Origin: Lunularia cruciata
Taxonomy: Eukaryota > Streptophyta > Marchantiopsida > Lunulariales > Lunulariaceae
Length of the DNA: 64,000 nt
Direction: 5' to 3'
Assembly (NCBI GenBank): GCA_948567375.1
Contig: OX419758.1
Span: 48,623,473-48,687,472 of the forward strand
In this document: positions 34,701 to 47,317 of the stretch, one piece after another
Layout: the number at the start of each line of letters is the position of its first letter
How positions within the stretch are numbered: position 1 is the first letter of the stretch
The notes under the pieces: generated by a model
Seen by the model: the letters and a program-made list of their open reading frames with translations, nothing else
Told to the model about the DNA's origin: nothing
Database searches by the model: none
Position numbers and translations under genes: made by a program

Positions 34701-37010
34701 ACATCTTGCGCCCTGCTAATGCACGACATGTGAAGCTCTCTCGTGTGTTAGGGTGCTAGTGTGTTACTTCAGCAGCCTGATCTCTGTGAGGTTTGCGAGT
34801 AGACAGATTGTATCAAATTGACCAATCACCGAGAGAAATATTTATGTTCCTGAAAGCTGATTTGCTGGAGAACTTGCAGGAACTGAGGCGATGTTTGCAG
34901 ACTTAGGCCATTTTTCAGTCAAATCCATTCAGGTAAGCCTTCCAGCTTCTCCATTCAAGTGTCATAATTCGACTTGACCCAGCGGTGACTGATCCAAGAG
35001 TGATCTTTGTTGAATCCCGTCGATTTCAACTTTGTAATGTCACATCAAGTTTTTCAATTCCGTGGTTGGTTGATTGCAGCTTGCGTTCACGTCACTGGTC
35101 TACCCTTGCCTCTTGACGGCATACATCGGTCAAGCTGCCTACTTGCTCAAGCATCCAGAGGACGTGTCAGAAACCTTCTACAACTCTATTCCAGGTTAGC
35201 ATAAGCTGGATATCGTTCAAGAAGTTAGTCATACTGAATTGAATTTTCAAAGCTTGTAAAGATCTGAATGCTGATTGCTCCACTTACTGCCTGCCTATGT
35301 GCAGAGAAGGTTTACTGGCCAATGTTCGTAGTAGCCACGGGTGCCGCCATCATTGCGAGTCAAGCCATGATTTCAGCGACCTTCTCAATTGTGGACCAGG
35401 CAATGACCCTGAGTTGCTTTCCCCGTGTAAAGGTGGTGCATACAAGCAAAAAATATGCCGGTCAGATTTACATTCCAGAACTGAACTGGCTTATGATGGT
35501 TCTCTGCATCATCATTGCAGCTGGATTCAGAGACACGACTCAGATTGGAAATGCTTACGGTGGGTTTAACATTTGACCTTTGGTTTGCTCACCCATACGC
35601 AGCTCCTACGTGAATTAGCGGTAGTACGAGGCAGATAAGTATTATAGAATGTTACTTACTCCAGTCTGTCTATGATCCGTGGCTGTGGATCCACCTTCGA
35701 AGAACAGCATACACATCTACTGTAGGGTAGTAAATTTAATACGGGATAACAAAACTTTCGTTAGAGACTGTAATTGTCTCCCACAAATCCAATGTTGTTT
35801 AGTGATCTGACGACGGTAAATCATCTTGCTTTCTCAATTGAGTGAATGTTTGATAGATTTTCATACGTCATCTCCTACTTCCTAAAGGGGGTAATTTTTG
35901 GATCACCAAGCTGACTTGATTACGTTGTGGTTGTTTCTTGATTTGTATCTTGCAGGAGTTGCTGTGGTTTCAGTGTTTTTCGTCACCACCAATTTCGTGA
36001 CACTCATTTCCGTCATGATATGGCAAATTCCCCTATGGATTGCTTTGCCCTGTTACTTCTTCATGGGCTCAGTAGAGCTAACTTACTTCTCGTCAATCTT
36101 GTACAAAGTGCCCAAGGGAGGATGGGTACCTTTGCTGTTCGTGGGAATTTTCTTCACCATCATGTACACATGGCACTACGGACGGGTGAAGAAGTACGAG
36201 TACGAGGTGAAGAACAAAGTATCCTTGGATTGGGTGCTAGGTCTCGGATCTAATCTTGGAATTACACGAGTTCCAGGAATCGGGTTTGTGTATTCTGAGC
36301 TTGCACAAGGAGTCCCAACAATTTTCTCACATCTTATCAGCAACCTTCCGGCCATGCACCAAATTTTGGTATTTGTTTGTATAAAAAATCTACCGGTGCC
36401 CAACGTACCGGACGAGGAGCGATTCTTAATTCGTCGAATTGGCCCCAAGCAGTTCCGCATATTCCGATGTGCTGTGCGGTTTGGATACCGAGACATGGCC
36501 GCCAGAACTGACGAGCAATTCGAAAACATGCTTGTTCAATCCCTAGTCAACTTTGTACACACTGAAGGGAACCTCTCACAGGAACCGGTCGTGGGAGGAG
36601 ATTTCTTACAGCTTCAGAAGATGATCGATGCAGAGACTATAGAATATGAAAATGCCTTTCCTTCACCCATGAAGATGGAGGCCGCCAGAAGATTGTCTCG
36701 GGGTAGCCCTGATGATTCAGATGATTCGCTGTCATTAACAGGAAGCAAACCTAAGAACTTGACGGTTTCTCAAAAGGAGGAATCCTTACTCCACGAAGAG
36801 CTCGCCGTTATGGACACATCTAAGCATGCTGGAGTGGTCTATCTTTTTGGTCACACCGAAATTCGTGCTCGCAAGAACTCTTCGTGGTTCCGCAGATTTT
36901 TAATCGACCACTTCTATCACGCCCTCAAGAGGAATTCCAGAGCTTCCACAGTTTCTCTTCACATCCCGCACGAAAGGCTTCTCCAGGTGGGTATGATTCA
37001 TTACATCTAA
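31786..37010 (+). CDS. HAK/KUP: HAK/KUP/KT family potassium transporter, 9 exons, 824 aa
   Basis: Takes up K+ across a membrane (plasma membrane or vacuole, not decidable here), probably with H+ as in this family. Exons: 31786-31989, 33203-33434, 33722-33970, 34198-34248, 34422-34682, 34880-34932, 35080-35194, 35305-35559, 35956-37010. All junctions are GT..AG and keep one frame (2475 nt). Residues 86-98 [13 protein letters not shown] are the family signature. GGTFALYSL (146-154), [10 protein letters not shown] (219-228), QRFGTDKVG and [12 protein letters not shown] (from 333) follow. Hydrophobic segments continue to about 540, then a hydrophilic C-terminal domain ends [10 protein letters not shown], the usual family ending. 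Length fits (family about 750-850). The start is set by an in-frame TAA at 31735 and good context (AACATGG). The N-terminal 68 residues are Ser/Thr-rich and cytosolic. No stops or shifts: it looks functional. The paralogue cannot be named. Confidence 0.95.
31990..33202 (+). other. Long first intron of HAK/KUP gene
   Basis: Begins GTAAGT and ends TTTTTACAG. At 1213 bp it is three to eleven times longer than the other seven introns (110-396 bp). No coding or transposon motif was seen inside it. A long first intron behind a variable N-terminal exon could hold regulatory sequence. Confidence 0.8.
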
Positions 37011-38479
37011 GTTACCTTTGGAGTGTAAGTGATGATCGAATAGGAAGGGATAGCTTATCCACAGAAGGAAGTCAAGAATTCAGTCTGCATAGCCGAATTG
37101 ATCTGGGGCCGAACGGCTCCCGGAACTTCTCACGAAATGTTTCCCTCGTGTGAGTATAGTATCCACGCCATGAAAAAGTAGTCAGGACAGTCGAGAAGAA
37201 CAAAGAGGACGATATCGATTACAGTAAATTAGACTGAACGAAAATGAAGTACAGTAGTGATGAAAAGCAGAAAAATGGCAAGGAGAGAATACAGCGAATC
37301 TGATGGGATCATGGGGTGTACAGTTACTTCTGTGTCCAACCTGCATAACTGTACTATCCTAACTTTTAGAGACATTCTGACGGACAGTTATGTATTAGGA
37401 TATGAACCCATCCTACCGAGACCGAATGCCCCTTCGTTTCTAGCCAAAGGGTGTACACTGTTTTACTCATGATACTTAATAGGGAGGATTATTTACATCC
37501 ATGATGATTACAACCCAAACCGGATAATTTTAAGCCGTCATGAATGAAGGTTAGCAGCCAGCTAGCTAGTAGACACAGTGCTGTAGTAGATCATAATCAG
37601 ACCCCCTGGACTTGTTTCTTAACAGAATGGATGTACCCAGCCTACGTAGACAACGTCTTAGAGTAGAATCTCTCATGTATCTGAGAACATCTAATGTCTG
37701 TATATTTCTCAACCAACCAAAATGTAAGCATAGACTTAGCTCAATCTCCGATGTAAAGAAGGCAGGCAGACGTCAATTCAGTAAAGTCGGCTTGAAGTTC
37801 TTTTTCAGCATTTTCTTGCATCCAAATCCGTTTTATCAAGACATGTTGTAGTCTATGACGATCAACCTCTTTGAAATTTGAATCTGTGCTTGAGAATCTG
37901 TCAGAGTGCGGAAATTGTGCTATCTGTTGCACCCTGCACTAAAATGTAACATCGACACGCCGCAGCTTCTCCATAGGAACACTTGATCGAACCTCTCCCC
38001 AGGTTGAAAACAAAGAATTATTGGAAGGTAGGAAGACATCTGTGTAAGCTGGTTGAATCGGTTCAGTCGGAAATCTCGGTGCTAAATTATATAGCGTTCT
38101 GCATAACCTGCATATATAGGCGGACGCTTCTTTCTTACTTCTGGAAATTTCTGAGAATCTTTGTCACAGTTTGAACTAATGCGGAAGGAGATCAAGAGGT
38201 CGTGTGGTGCCTCTTGCTTGAGTCATTTAGAGAAGGCGTCGATCTCCCAATATGAAATAGACTTATCTAGGGATCCACAAATTTTACGGACCTGACTGGC
38301 CCAAAGCGAAAGCTGGTCCATGATGGATAACTACCAACATGATCCTCTCCGGATTTCGGGAGATAAGAAACAACCATGTATCGCGTGTATTGAGTATTTT
38401 GCTCAAATTTTTCACAATTGGATAATACTTTTTGCAACAAAAATCTTAGAAATAAGCATAATAATTCTTTTCGCATTTT
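37011..38479. other. 3' flank of HAK/KUP gene
   Basis: Presumed 3' UTR and downstream sequence, still CpG-containing to about 38400. No further exon is needed, because the protein ends with the family's normal C-terminus. There is no canonical AATAAA close to the stop. A TA run at about 38490-38507 marks the change to AT-rich DNA. Confidence 0.5.
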
Positions 38480-40416
38480 AAATTTTAAATTATATATATA
38501 TATATATTATGAGATATTTATTTCATACAATTTCTCCTTTCATAGTGGTTGCTTTTGACCTAATCAGATGGATCTTCCAATTACGTTGTGTACTCGCCAG
38601 ATTTAAAAAACGAAGCGAATCAAATTGACACATTTTGACGGACAGTAAAAACAAATAACATTATAACATTTTTTTTGGTGGCAAATAATAATTGCGGAGG
38701 GTTATATATAAGTAAGCATATAAGTGAAAAGTATCGCGGAAATGTTTACTATTGTGAAGATAAAACTATATTTATTGCATGTTCACAAGGAAAATGATAA
38801 TGTTTTTTAATATACTATAATAATTTTCTATCTTTGGTTGTGTAATATCAGACTTAAAAAGATAATCTCAATAGTGTTTCTTCTGTTTCATTCATAAAAT
38901 ATAACTAATCTAGGAGACATAATATTTTGCCATTAATGATTATGATTATTCCAAGGAATGGATAGTATCCCAGGTTCTACCTTTTCACTAGCTAATGTTT
39001 GAATATTTTAAAAGGAAAAGATGAATGATAATGCTATGATTCATATAAAACATTAATTATTATTCTGATTGTGTAAATGAAGTAATAGCTGACCAACTAC
39101 ATATTATACATTATATATGATTTATGACTAATTAATAATAATTATATGGATTGAACATAAAGTTATGAATTTTTCAAGTATCTCTTCTGCAATGATTTTA
39201 ATAATGTGTAAGAGTATGAGATAAATACCTCCTATCAAGACATGCAAGCGGTTCAGTGTCTAAGCTATGTTATATTAACCTTTTTGGAATTCATATAGTA
39301 TAATAGCTTCACTATTTACCAACAGCAGATACCTAAAATATATTTTAACTTTGGGTCCAACTAGTTTCTTTACAATAATACAATTTTTGGTGGTATTCGC
39401 TAAACTACTTTAGCTAAGCTCATTGAATGAATTTTAAGTTGAGTTAACCTAATTTTAAAGATTGACTGGCCAAATATAAACGGAAAACTTGGATATTACA
39501 ATTAGTCTACAATGTCAATTTTTGTTAATGGTTAGATGTCCACTCTGTATAGGTTAACAGGTGGATTTTAATATTATTTTGGACGGATGACAACCAAGTA
39601 ATTTTAAATATACTAAGAACCGATTAATACAGATGCTGGAATTGAAACATAGCATATGATATAAGAAGAAAACCGAAACCAAATACTTAGAGAGTTAGAG
39701 CTATGAGAAGTAATCAAGTTATTAAATTGCTAATATATATTGAGCATGTACATCCTGCAAATAATTATTATTTTTTAAATTATCTAACTTAGAATTTTAT
39801 GATAAATTTTCCAATAAGTGGATATTTTAATATTAAAAGTAAATTTGTCTAATTTTTCCTTGATATATGTGTGGAAGTAAAATTACAACTATTAAAACCT
39901 GAATTTAGAAATTTTACCAAAGCATAATATAATCAAATCAAATAAAAATTATTTTATCAAATACAATGAGAATTTCTTTAATATCAACTTATTATTTTAC
40001 TACTTATAAAGATAATAAAGAAATTAAAATTAGTTTATATTATTCATTGAAAATATGAACAAATTTATTAATGAAAATTGCTATAAAAATATAAAATCTG
40101 TTTCCACAATATAATCTATTATTTTTATGATTATATATTCACTCTTCCTTGCTTGCTACAACATCCAATGTCCTAGTTAAACAAATTGTAGATGCAATTA
40201 GCTAATAGTATGGATTGTTTTGTACTACGTACAAAAAAACTCCACACTATCACGATACAAACTCCATAATATTACAATACCATACAATATTATGTACTGT
40301 ATTAAAACTGCTGTACTTGAGGAGCTTGAAAATGGTGGGTATGTAAATTGGATCCAAATAAGCAATATATACAAGACAACCGAAAGGATGAGGAGACCTC
40401 ATTAAGCCATACAATA
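38480..40416. other. AT-rich sequence, no gene seen
   Basis: Very AT-rich, stop-dense in all frames, no repeat partner noticed in the window. It ends at the left TIR of PIF/Harbinger copy 2. Confidence 0.55.
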
Positions 40417-40433
40417 GGGGGTTTCAGAAATAG
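40417..40433 (+). repeat. Left TIR of PIF/Harbinger copy 2
   Basis: GGGGGTTTCAGAAATAG. G-run termini are typical of PIF/Harbinger elements. It is an exact reverse complement of the copy 1 right end (15273-15289). Confidence 0.65.
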
Positions 40434-40913
40434 ATTTGACGGATGTCTAAGGGATTCTTAACAAACTTTGTAATATATTTTAGTGAACTCTGTAACCAGA
40501 CTAGAGTGTAATAACTAAACGCTATGTAAATTCAGTTATGGAATATTTTATCCAAATTGCATTCATTTATAAAACTCAAGCTTTATGTTTCAGATGTTTA
40601 GGAATGCCGTAACTAAATAAATGATTGTCAGACAAAGTGAAGTGTTTTCTCAAGAGGATGGACACGTGGTTAGATGAATCAAAGATATTTATGATTTGGT
40701 TTGCATATTCAAGATCCAAATGCACCACCTTAACAATTCAAAATTCTAAACTCCAATTCACAACCCTCCCGGGCAAATGTGTGAGTTGTCAAGCAACTAA
40801 CAGTTTTGTAGTTTTGCATTGGCATGGGAAATGATCAGTGCTGCCGTGCGGCAACCAAGAAATTGATTAGGGGTGGAGGAATTTGACGCAATGAGTGCAA
40901 CAATTTTATTGCA

Positions 40914-42207
40914 ATGGGAGATCAAGTACCTTCTTTTAGTGCAGGAGACTCACTTTTCAACGTTGATCCAAAATCTATAGAGTCATCTTTGGATTTGCAA
41001 CCTCAACAACCATTAGGGGAATTTGGAGACCTATTGAGGATGGCATCATCTGCACTGGTCAAAATAAAGAAGGATGAACAATTTTGCATGGCAACACACC
41101 ATTATAGCAAAATACTAGATTATTTAGAGGACCCTGAGCATTTTGCACAAATTCATGGTGGGAATTGCAAAAAGCACATTCAGAAAGCTACCGCATTTAA
41201 TTTCATGGCAACCTTTTTTATTAAGGAGGGACAAGGATTTCCTACTTCTATGACATGTGACAGGCTTTACAAGAAATGGTTGCGGTACATGAAACAATAC
41301 AAAGAAACTTGAGAGCTTAAGAACAAGTCTATTGGAGAAGGAATATGGCAAGGAGTAGAGAACTATAAAAGATAAATTGAATGTGCCTGCATTTTGCAAG
41401 AATGGAAGCCATGTTTGGGACCAAAGCTAACATAAGTACACACCTGAAGTGGTAATTTTAGGAGATTTTAATCTCACTTCAAGTGAGATTTGTGGCAAGG
41501 AGGAGGTACATGAAGGTGCACAAGAGTGCTCGCAATTCCCATCTCCTCCAGAGGTGGTGCTCCCTGACTCGGGTCCCCAGTTGGTCACAAACACCCAAGG
41601 GGTGGAAAGTATACCAAGTAGCATGGACAATGGAATCCTATCACCCGAGGATGAGTCTCCATTTGTTCCTTTGATCGAAGCATCGCCTTTCATTACACCA
41701 CCACCTTTAACTTCTACAAGGGATGGATCTGAGGGTGCTTTCATTGACTAAGAAGTGGAATGTGACCCAAAGAGGAGGAAAAGTGGAATATAAGCAAGTA
41801 AGGTACACAAGTTGTCACCTAGTATGTCATTGTCTCATGATTTAGCAAAAATTAGGTTGTTGAAGGCCGATACTATAGAATCCAAGGAGAGGTTACGACT
41901 AGCTAAACTAAAAGCCACCAACATGAGGAAAAGAGAGAAAACAATGATGAGAATGGAAGCAAAGTGGGTTAGATTAAAGACAGAGAAGATGAAAATTGAA
42001 ATTGAGAAAAAATTGAGCACAGATAGAAGGAAAGCTAGGACAGACAAACACAAATTTAAGGAGAAGAGTTTGGAATCAAAGCACACTCATGAAACCAAAA
42101 TGAGTCTCATACAGGTAGGGAAAACTCCCGAGGAGATAAGTAACTATTTCAAAGTGTTCACTCAAGTTCAACGTCCATCCTACTCTATTGATAGTGATAG
42201 AAAATAG
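40914..42207 (+). pseudogene. PIF/Harbinger ORF1 (Myb/SANT-like protein)
   Basis: The plus strand from ATG 40914 gives 132 residues, a TGA at 41310, then in-phase or shifted continuations (41449-41751 and 41812-42207). The first block ends in a Myb/trihelix-like region (FNFMATFFIKEGQGFPTSMT, then KKWLRYMKQYKE). The middle is acidic and Pro/Ser-rich. The last block is highly charged coiled coil (LRLAKLKATNMRKREK, KTEKMKIEIEKK) followed by GKTPEEISNYFKVF. This layout, with a DNA-binding head, spacer and charged tail, fits the ORF1 partner that helps PIF/Harbinger transposase bind DNA and enter the nucleus. Three or so stops or shifts inactivate it. Assignment rests on layout and position between TIR and transposase. 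Confidence 0.55.
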
Positions 42208-42364
42208 TATACCAACATGTAACCTTTATTATGATTATAATAAAGATGAGTTATGGATAAATGCTGCTAGTCCCTAGTTGTTATCTCCCATATTTTTTCT
42301 TTGCTGCACCTAGTCTGCCCAAGATGCTATAAGTTGCCACTCAATGCCGCCTATAACTCTTTTT

Positions 42365-42515
42365 TGCCTGCCACCACCACTTGTTACTACTTGTCACCAC
42401 TCGTCACTGCTCATCGCTGATCATCCCTACTTGTCCCTGCTCGTCCCCGCTTGTTGCCGCTTGTCCCCGCTTGTCACCGCTCATCTCTACTCATCCCTGC
42501 TTGTCGCCGCTCAAT
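42365..42515. repeat. Degenerate 12-bp minisatellite (TTGTCACCGCTC-like)
   Basis: A run of CTTGTC.CCGCT/CTCGTCACTGCT-type dodecamers, C-rich on the plus strand, lying between ORF1 and the unknown gene. The units differ at one to three positions. Confidence 0.7.
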
Positions 42516-43166
42516 GCCACTCTTAATTAAATTAAGGCCAGAGCCACTCATAGGCACTCAAAAATGGTGGTAGGCACTTGTAGGTGTTGGCTTGTTGGAG
42601 CTCGTCAATGCGTGTAAACGCTTGTTGGTGTTGAGTGACGCCTGTACAAGGTTAAGTGTGGTGGCTAGTGATGTGAGTGGTGCACATATGTGCCCGGGTT
42701 GTACATATAGGTGCCAAGTGATGTCTAGTTTGATGCACAAGGCACAATTGAGTATATAGTACATGAAAATATGAGAGTTGAACAAAATTATGAGAATTAC
42801 ACAAGTGTAAACTAAAATATATATGAGTATAAAAGATAAATGTATACATGGGGATAAATGAACAAAATATGTATATAAATGAGGGGCCAATAAAACCTAA
42901 ACGTGTGACTATGGTAGAGGAAGAGGTGAAGAAGAAGAGGGAGATGTACCTTGGTGTCTAAGTGCTACTACTGCGTCCTTAAGTCTATGATGGTATACAT
43001 GATGTTGAATCCTAAATGGACTCAATGACCACCATAGGGGCCACTTGCTCTCATCCAAGTCTTGGTGCCTGATACTACTAGCAAGAAGATAATATGTCAC
43101 TACTATAAGAACTCAGTCTACTTGATGTCCACTCCTCTTCTGCCCAACTAATAGCGGGCCTGTTGT

Positions 43167-43906
43167 TGTAATACTCCGAGGACAAGAGAAGAGAGAAAAC
43201 ACATATTGCACACTCAAACAATCGATGCCCCAAAGGAGCACCTTCTCTTTATTATATAGGCAAAGAGGATCTCCGCCAAGGAAGCTCCACCAGAGGATTA
43301 GGGACATAGATAGGTGACATGTCAGCAAGCTCCACCCTTGGATTGCTTACTTGGATGGGTGACATGTCTGGTCTAGGTCCTATCTGGTTGGTCAAACAAG
43401 CTTTGACCGGAGGGAATCTTTTAGGGAATCTTCCTGTAGGAATCTCAAAATCACGTGAGTAAGGTACCATTGGAAAGCTCTTGATGAGACAAAGCATGGG
43501 GAGGGAAGGCCAGCCTCTCCTCCATTGGTGGGGGGGATTTTGCACATTTTTGAGGCCTAATTCATCCGTTTAGGCCTCCAAAATTACCTTCAAAGATTTC
43601 AAGCATATTTCGGTTCGTACTCTATTAGTAGAAGTCCCCTTTTGGTGATACCTCTTTCTGATCTGTTTAGTCCATCATGTGTAACATCCTTCCATATATT
43701 ACCAAACCAATTCTCACCTTTAAATCATATGTCTAGTTATTGGTTCTAAGGTTCTCAAGTCTATTTTGGTTTCTGCCCTATTAGTAGAAGTACTCTTTTG
43801 GTGATACTTCTATCTTACCTATTTTGACCATCATGTATAACATCATTCTAGATGTTACCAAACCAAATTTCACATCTAGATCATATGGCTAGCTCTTGGT
43901 ATTATA
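43167..43906 (-). mobile_element. Solo LTR of the chromovirus family
   Basis: A complete 740-bp LTR (plus strand starts TGTAATACTCCGAGG, ends CTTGGTATTATA), same orientation as the element at 57200-63773. The flanks GTTGT (43162-43166) and ATTGT (43907-43911) are a 4-of-5 target duplication. No internal sequence. It interrupts the 3' part of the unknown gene copy 2. Confidence 0.85.
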
Positions 43907-44859
43907 ATTGTCATGGACAAATCTGTCCAAAGCACTCATCAGAGGGTTAAATGACCAAGTGTATGATGTTCTAAGTACCCTATAAGGACGGAAGTGGGTA
44001 GGGTGGATAGCACCATGTAGATGGTTCCTATAATAAGAGAGTGCAAAACTATCTATGATCAAAGATCACGAAGAGGTAAACCTAATGAAGTAAGAAATTC
44101 ATATGATCTAACTCTAAGTCCTCTGAACTCAGAATCTCGCTGGATATTTGCAGAACACAAACAGGCCATGAGGCAAGACCTGGTGTGAACTCCCCCCGGG
44201 AGTTTGGACCACTGCCACATGCTCCGTAGCAACCACTCCACTCCATTCGGAGTAAGATCTATCCACTCAAAGCATAGCAAACAGAACAAGATGGAATGGC
44301 TAACACCAAGACGGGCTACCCATCCTACAGGCCCGCCCTGTGTGTGAGGGCACCAACCATACCTAGTCATCTTGCTCTCCCATGCACAAAAACTAATAGC
44401 ACCATGAATCCATAATGATGCAAAACAAGTAACATCCACAATAATAATCTTCTTCCTTAAGAAGCCTGGCAAGAGGATACGTGGAATATACTCTCCTGAT
44501 AGACAAATCCTCACTCTAAACTCAATTTGAGTGCCTTGAGTCTCCACACTATGAGGTAACAAATGGGTGGCATCAGTCTAGGTCTACATCTCATGATGAG
44601 TATGGGTCTGGCAGGCAATAGTACGTAGTCTCGGTCCAAGATAAGCCACACAAGCCCTCATCTGAGCTAGCCTACTCTCACTCTCCTCTACCTAAACATA
44701 TGCACTCTCGCACCTCTTTATAGCATATGTTAACTCTCGTGCCTGATTCTGTAATTGGATCCTATAACCCCCCGCCATGGCAAAGGCACCTAGTATGTCC
44801 AAGTCCAAGTCAGCTAATCTTTGCTCTTTCTCCATCTTAGAAGTAAGCAAGGTCTGATG

Positions 44860-45145
44860 CCTCTCTTCCTTTGTAGAAAGTACATCCTCTAGCTCACAAA
44901 GGAGTCTTTCTCACTCAAGTAGTAATCTCTATCTCTCCTCTACACTCTCTAATCTACTCTCACGCTCAAGCAATAATCTCTCTCTCTCTCTCCTCTACAC
45001 TCTCTCATCTACTCTCGCGCTCAAGCAGTAATCTCTCTTTCTTCTCTATACTCTCCAATCTACTCTCACGCTCAAGCACTAATCTCTCTCTCTCTCTCTC
45101 TCCTCTACACTCTCCAATCTACTCTCATGCTCTAGGAGATTTCTC
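44860..45145 (-). repeat. 51-bp coding minisatellite (coiled-coil repeats)
   Basis: Tandem units, CTCTACACTCTCCAATCTAC on the plus strand, of about 45-57 bp. On the minus strand each encodes a peptide close to ERERLVLERESRLESVE, with Leu/Val at heptad spacing. CT-rich expansion tracts (44975-44992, 45081-45103) lie inside the units. Equivalent repeats occur in copy 1 at about 10090-10260. Confidence 0.7.
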
Positions 45146-45523
45146 TCTCTACACTTAACCACTTGACTGAGTGGCTAAGTGTAGTGTAAAATATGATTGA
45201 TGTCAACTAAACAAGAAGGAGGTGAAGGTACTCTGAAATGCATGGGATCACCAACCCCCTCCACAGACATAGAAAGTGGTGAAGGGGAAGAAGAGGGAAA
45301 AGGAGCTATCTCAACAAAGGATAAGGGTTGTGTCTCAACACAAATCTGCTGAACACCTATTCACAAGTGGTACATATAGTTATCCATCAAGTACAAATTC
45401 ATATTAGAATTTCAGAAATACACCAAGTTCACAAGTTCATTGATTAAAGCTTCTTAAATCAACTCATTTATTAAATCTGGTAATGGTATATACAAAAGAA
45501 CTTTGTATATTTTCCAACATACA

Positions 45524-45545
45524 ATATATATATATATATATATAT
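45524..45545. repeat. TA dinucleotide microsatellite
   Basis: Eleven AT units inside the unknown gene copy 2, absent from the matching place in copy 1, so it expanded after the copies separated. Confidence 0.9.
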
Positions 45546-47317
45546 GAGAAAAGTCAAACCTAATTAATCACTCACCATCCTCATCCTCCACATCATTAGT
45601 AGTCTCGATCTCATCCAAGCTATATGCATCTTCATGATCATCACCATGCTCTCCCTCGTGTATAATCTCTTCCTCTCCATCACGTCCTCCTCTGGAATGA
45701 AACCTCTCTTCACAAAGAGATGAGTGAGTATCTGCCTAAGGAAGGTGACCCTGAACTTGCATCCCATAGGACTACTCAATTGGCTTTGCAAACTCTCCAC
45801 CTCTGCAATGATAGCTCTAAATGCTAACTCTCCTTAATCATAATCCTCCACACCAAATCTCCTCAACTTGGTCTTGGTGTTGAGTACCAAATGCTCGTGT
45901 ACAATCTTGGGCATAATAGTGGGTGCAACAAGTGCAACCATCAACTAGAACAAAGCTCTAAATGCAGGATACACACATTGCCTTGCAAGATATCTTTTTG
46001 CAACCCTATCCCTTTGTGGAAACCAATCTGAAACAGTTGTGTAATGGACTGTCCTCTGTCTTGGTATTCTCCTCCTTGGCATGGCAAGTGCATCTCTAAC
46101 TATATCTATGTCAATTGAAACTGCCTCCCTCTTACCAAACATGTGCAAGAGACCTTGTCCCACAAACTCACACACTCTTAACATGGAAGGACCTGCAAAA
46201 CCCACCAAGAAAAAACCTCAATTACATAGACTCAAGACATTGGGTGCCACTCGCCGCTGCTCGGGACAAGAAAAAATCAGCAAATGTTGTTGGGGGCCTC
46301 TTGTCGCCACCACGGAGCACCGCTTGGGGATGTCCAAAGGCGTGCTGGGATAGTCCCATCATGCAAGGCGCCAAGAGGTCACCCAATGCCACGCGTCAAT
46401 GCACTAAAAGGCACAGTAGCACTGGAAGCCGCTGTGGGACAGTGGTTTTCAAGAAGGACCGCCAAATGCCACTAAGTGACGCTCAGAGCCACTAGAAGGC
46501 ACTCACACAAAAGGTTCAGGGTATAGGGTCAGATGGCGCTTGGGGATGCTAGGGGTGCTAAGGGATGGTGCGGGATAGGGCTGGAAGGCATTGACAATTT
46601 TGATGCTTTTCATGCATAAATCACAATCTTGAGTTGTTGGAAAGTGTGAAAGTAGAGAGAAATGAATAGAAAAAAATTAAGAAGGTTTGAATAATACCTC
46701 TGGATGTGGATAGTGAAGTCCAAGTGTCATTTTGAGTCCAAGTGGAATTTTGAGTCTAATTACGTCTAGATCGACGTCCTAAATTCTCGAGATAGCAGTT
46801 CAAATCTGATGTTTGTCCAACTAGCACCACTTGATGAAATTCACTGGGTGTCAAATGGTATGAAAAGCTATGAGCCAATCTCCTTCCTGAGTATTTCTCA
46901 TGTCAGGCCCGTCAACTATCTTTTCATATCCCCAGATTTCTGCCATGGTTCAAATTCAGTATGCTCTTCTTGGAAAATCTCCCTTCTCTATCTATTGAAT
47001 GTTCTCCTTCTCTCTTGCTTTTTCTCTTGAATCTCCTACTCTTTCTCTCAAATCTCAAATGCTCTCTTCCTCTCAAATTCTGATTTTTTCTCTTCCTCTA
47101 AAAGTTCCAACTCTCTCCTTCAACAACAAGTTTTCCTACCTCATTCGAGTTTGCCTGCCTCCTCAAGTTTGCCTCTTTTGAGTTTGCACCCTTCAAACAC
47201 ACCCCATGCAGCAAAATGACTCCTTCCCAAACCAACAGCAAAATGACTCTTGAACACCCCACACTCCCACACTCACAAAATGACATACTCATGAAATGAC
47301 TTCTGTTCAAATTTGAA

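Larger units (their letters stand above)
42905..47317 (-). pseudogene. Unknown coiled-coil gene, copy 2 (inside PIF/Harbinger)
   Basis: Read on the minus strand from the TATA box at 47318-47327. After a leader, a conserved domain spans about 46208-45830: MVGFAGPSMLRVCEFVGQGL, DIDIVRDALAMPRRR, DWFPQRDRVAKRYLARQ, VYPAFRALFQLMVALV and KLRRFGVEDYD. Next come 45564-45800 with an Asp/Met-rich tail, a coiled-coil segment of 17-residue tandem repeats (about 45140-44860), and a further helical part (MEKEQRLADLDLDILGAF near 44835). A Trp-rich C-terminal region (44059-44562) follows, then a tail after the solo LTR (42909-43100). Frames are interrupted several times and the gene is split by the LTR at 43167-43906. 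I do not recognise the family. The same gene lies beside the transposase of copy 1. Confidence 0.5.

Noticed and set aside
37061-37153. Continuation of an open frame (GSQEFSLHSRIDLGPNGSRN) after the HAK/KUP stop, as a possible extra exon
   Set aside because: The in-frame end VGMIHYI is the normal family C-terminus, so this is treated as 3' UTR.
42365-42515. CRISPR-like array
   Set aside because: Units are contiguous degenerate dodecamers without spacers, in a plant genome.
42344-42526. Pro/Ser/Leu/His-rich plus ORF
   Set aside because: Product of the 12-bp minisatellite.
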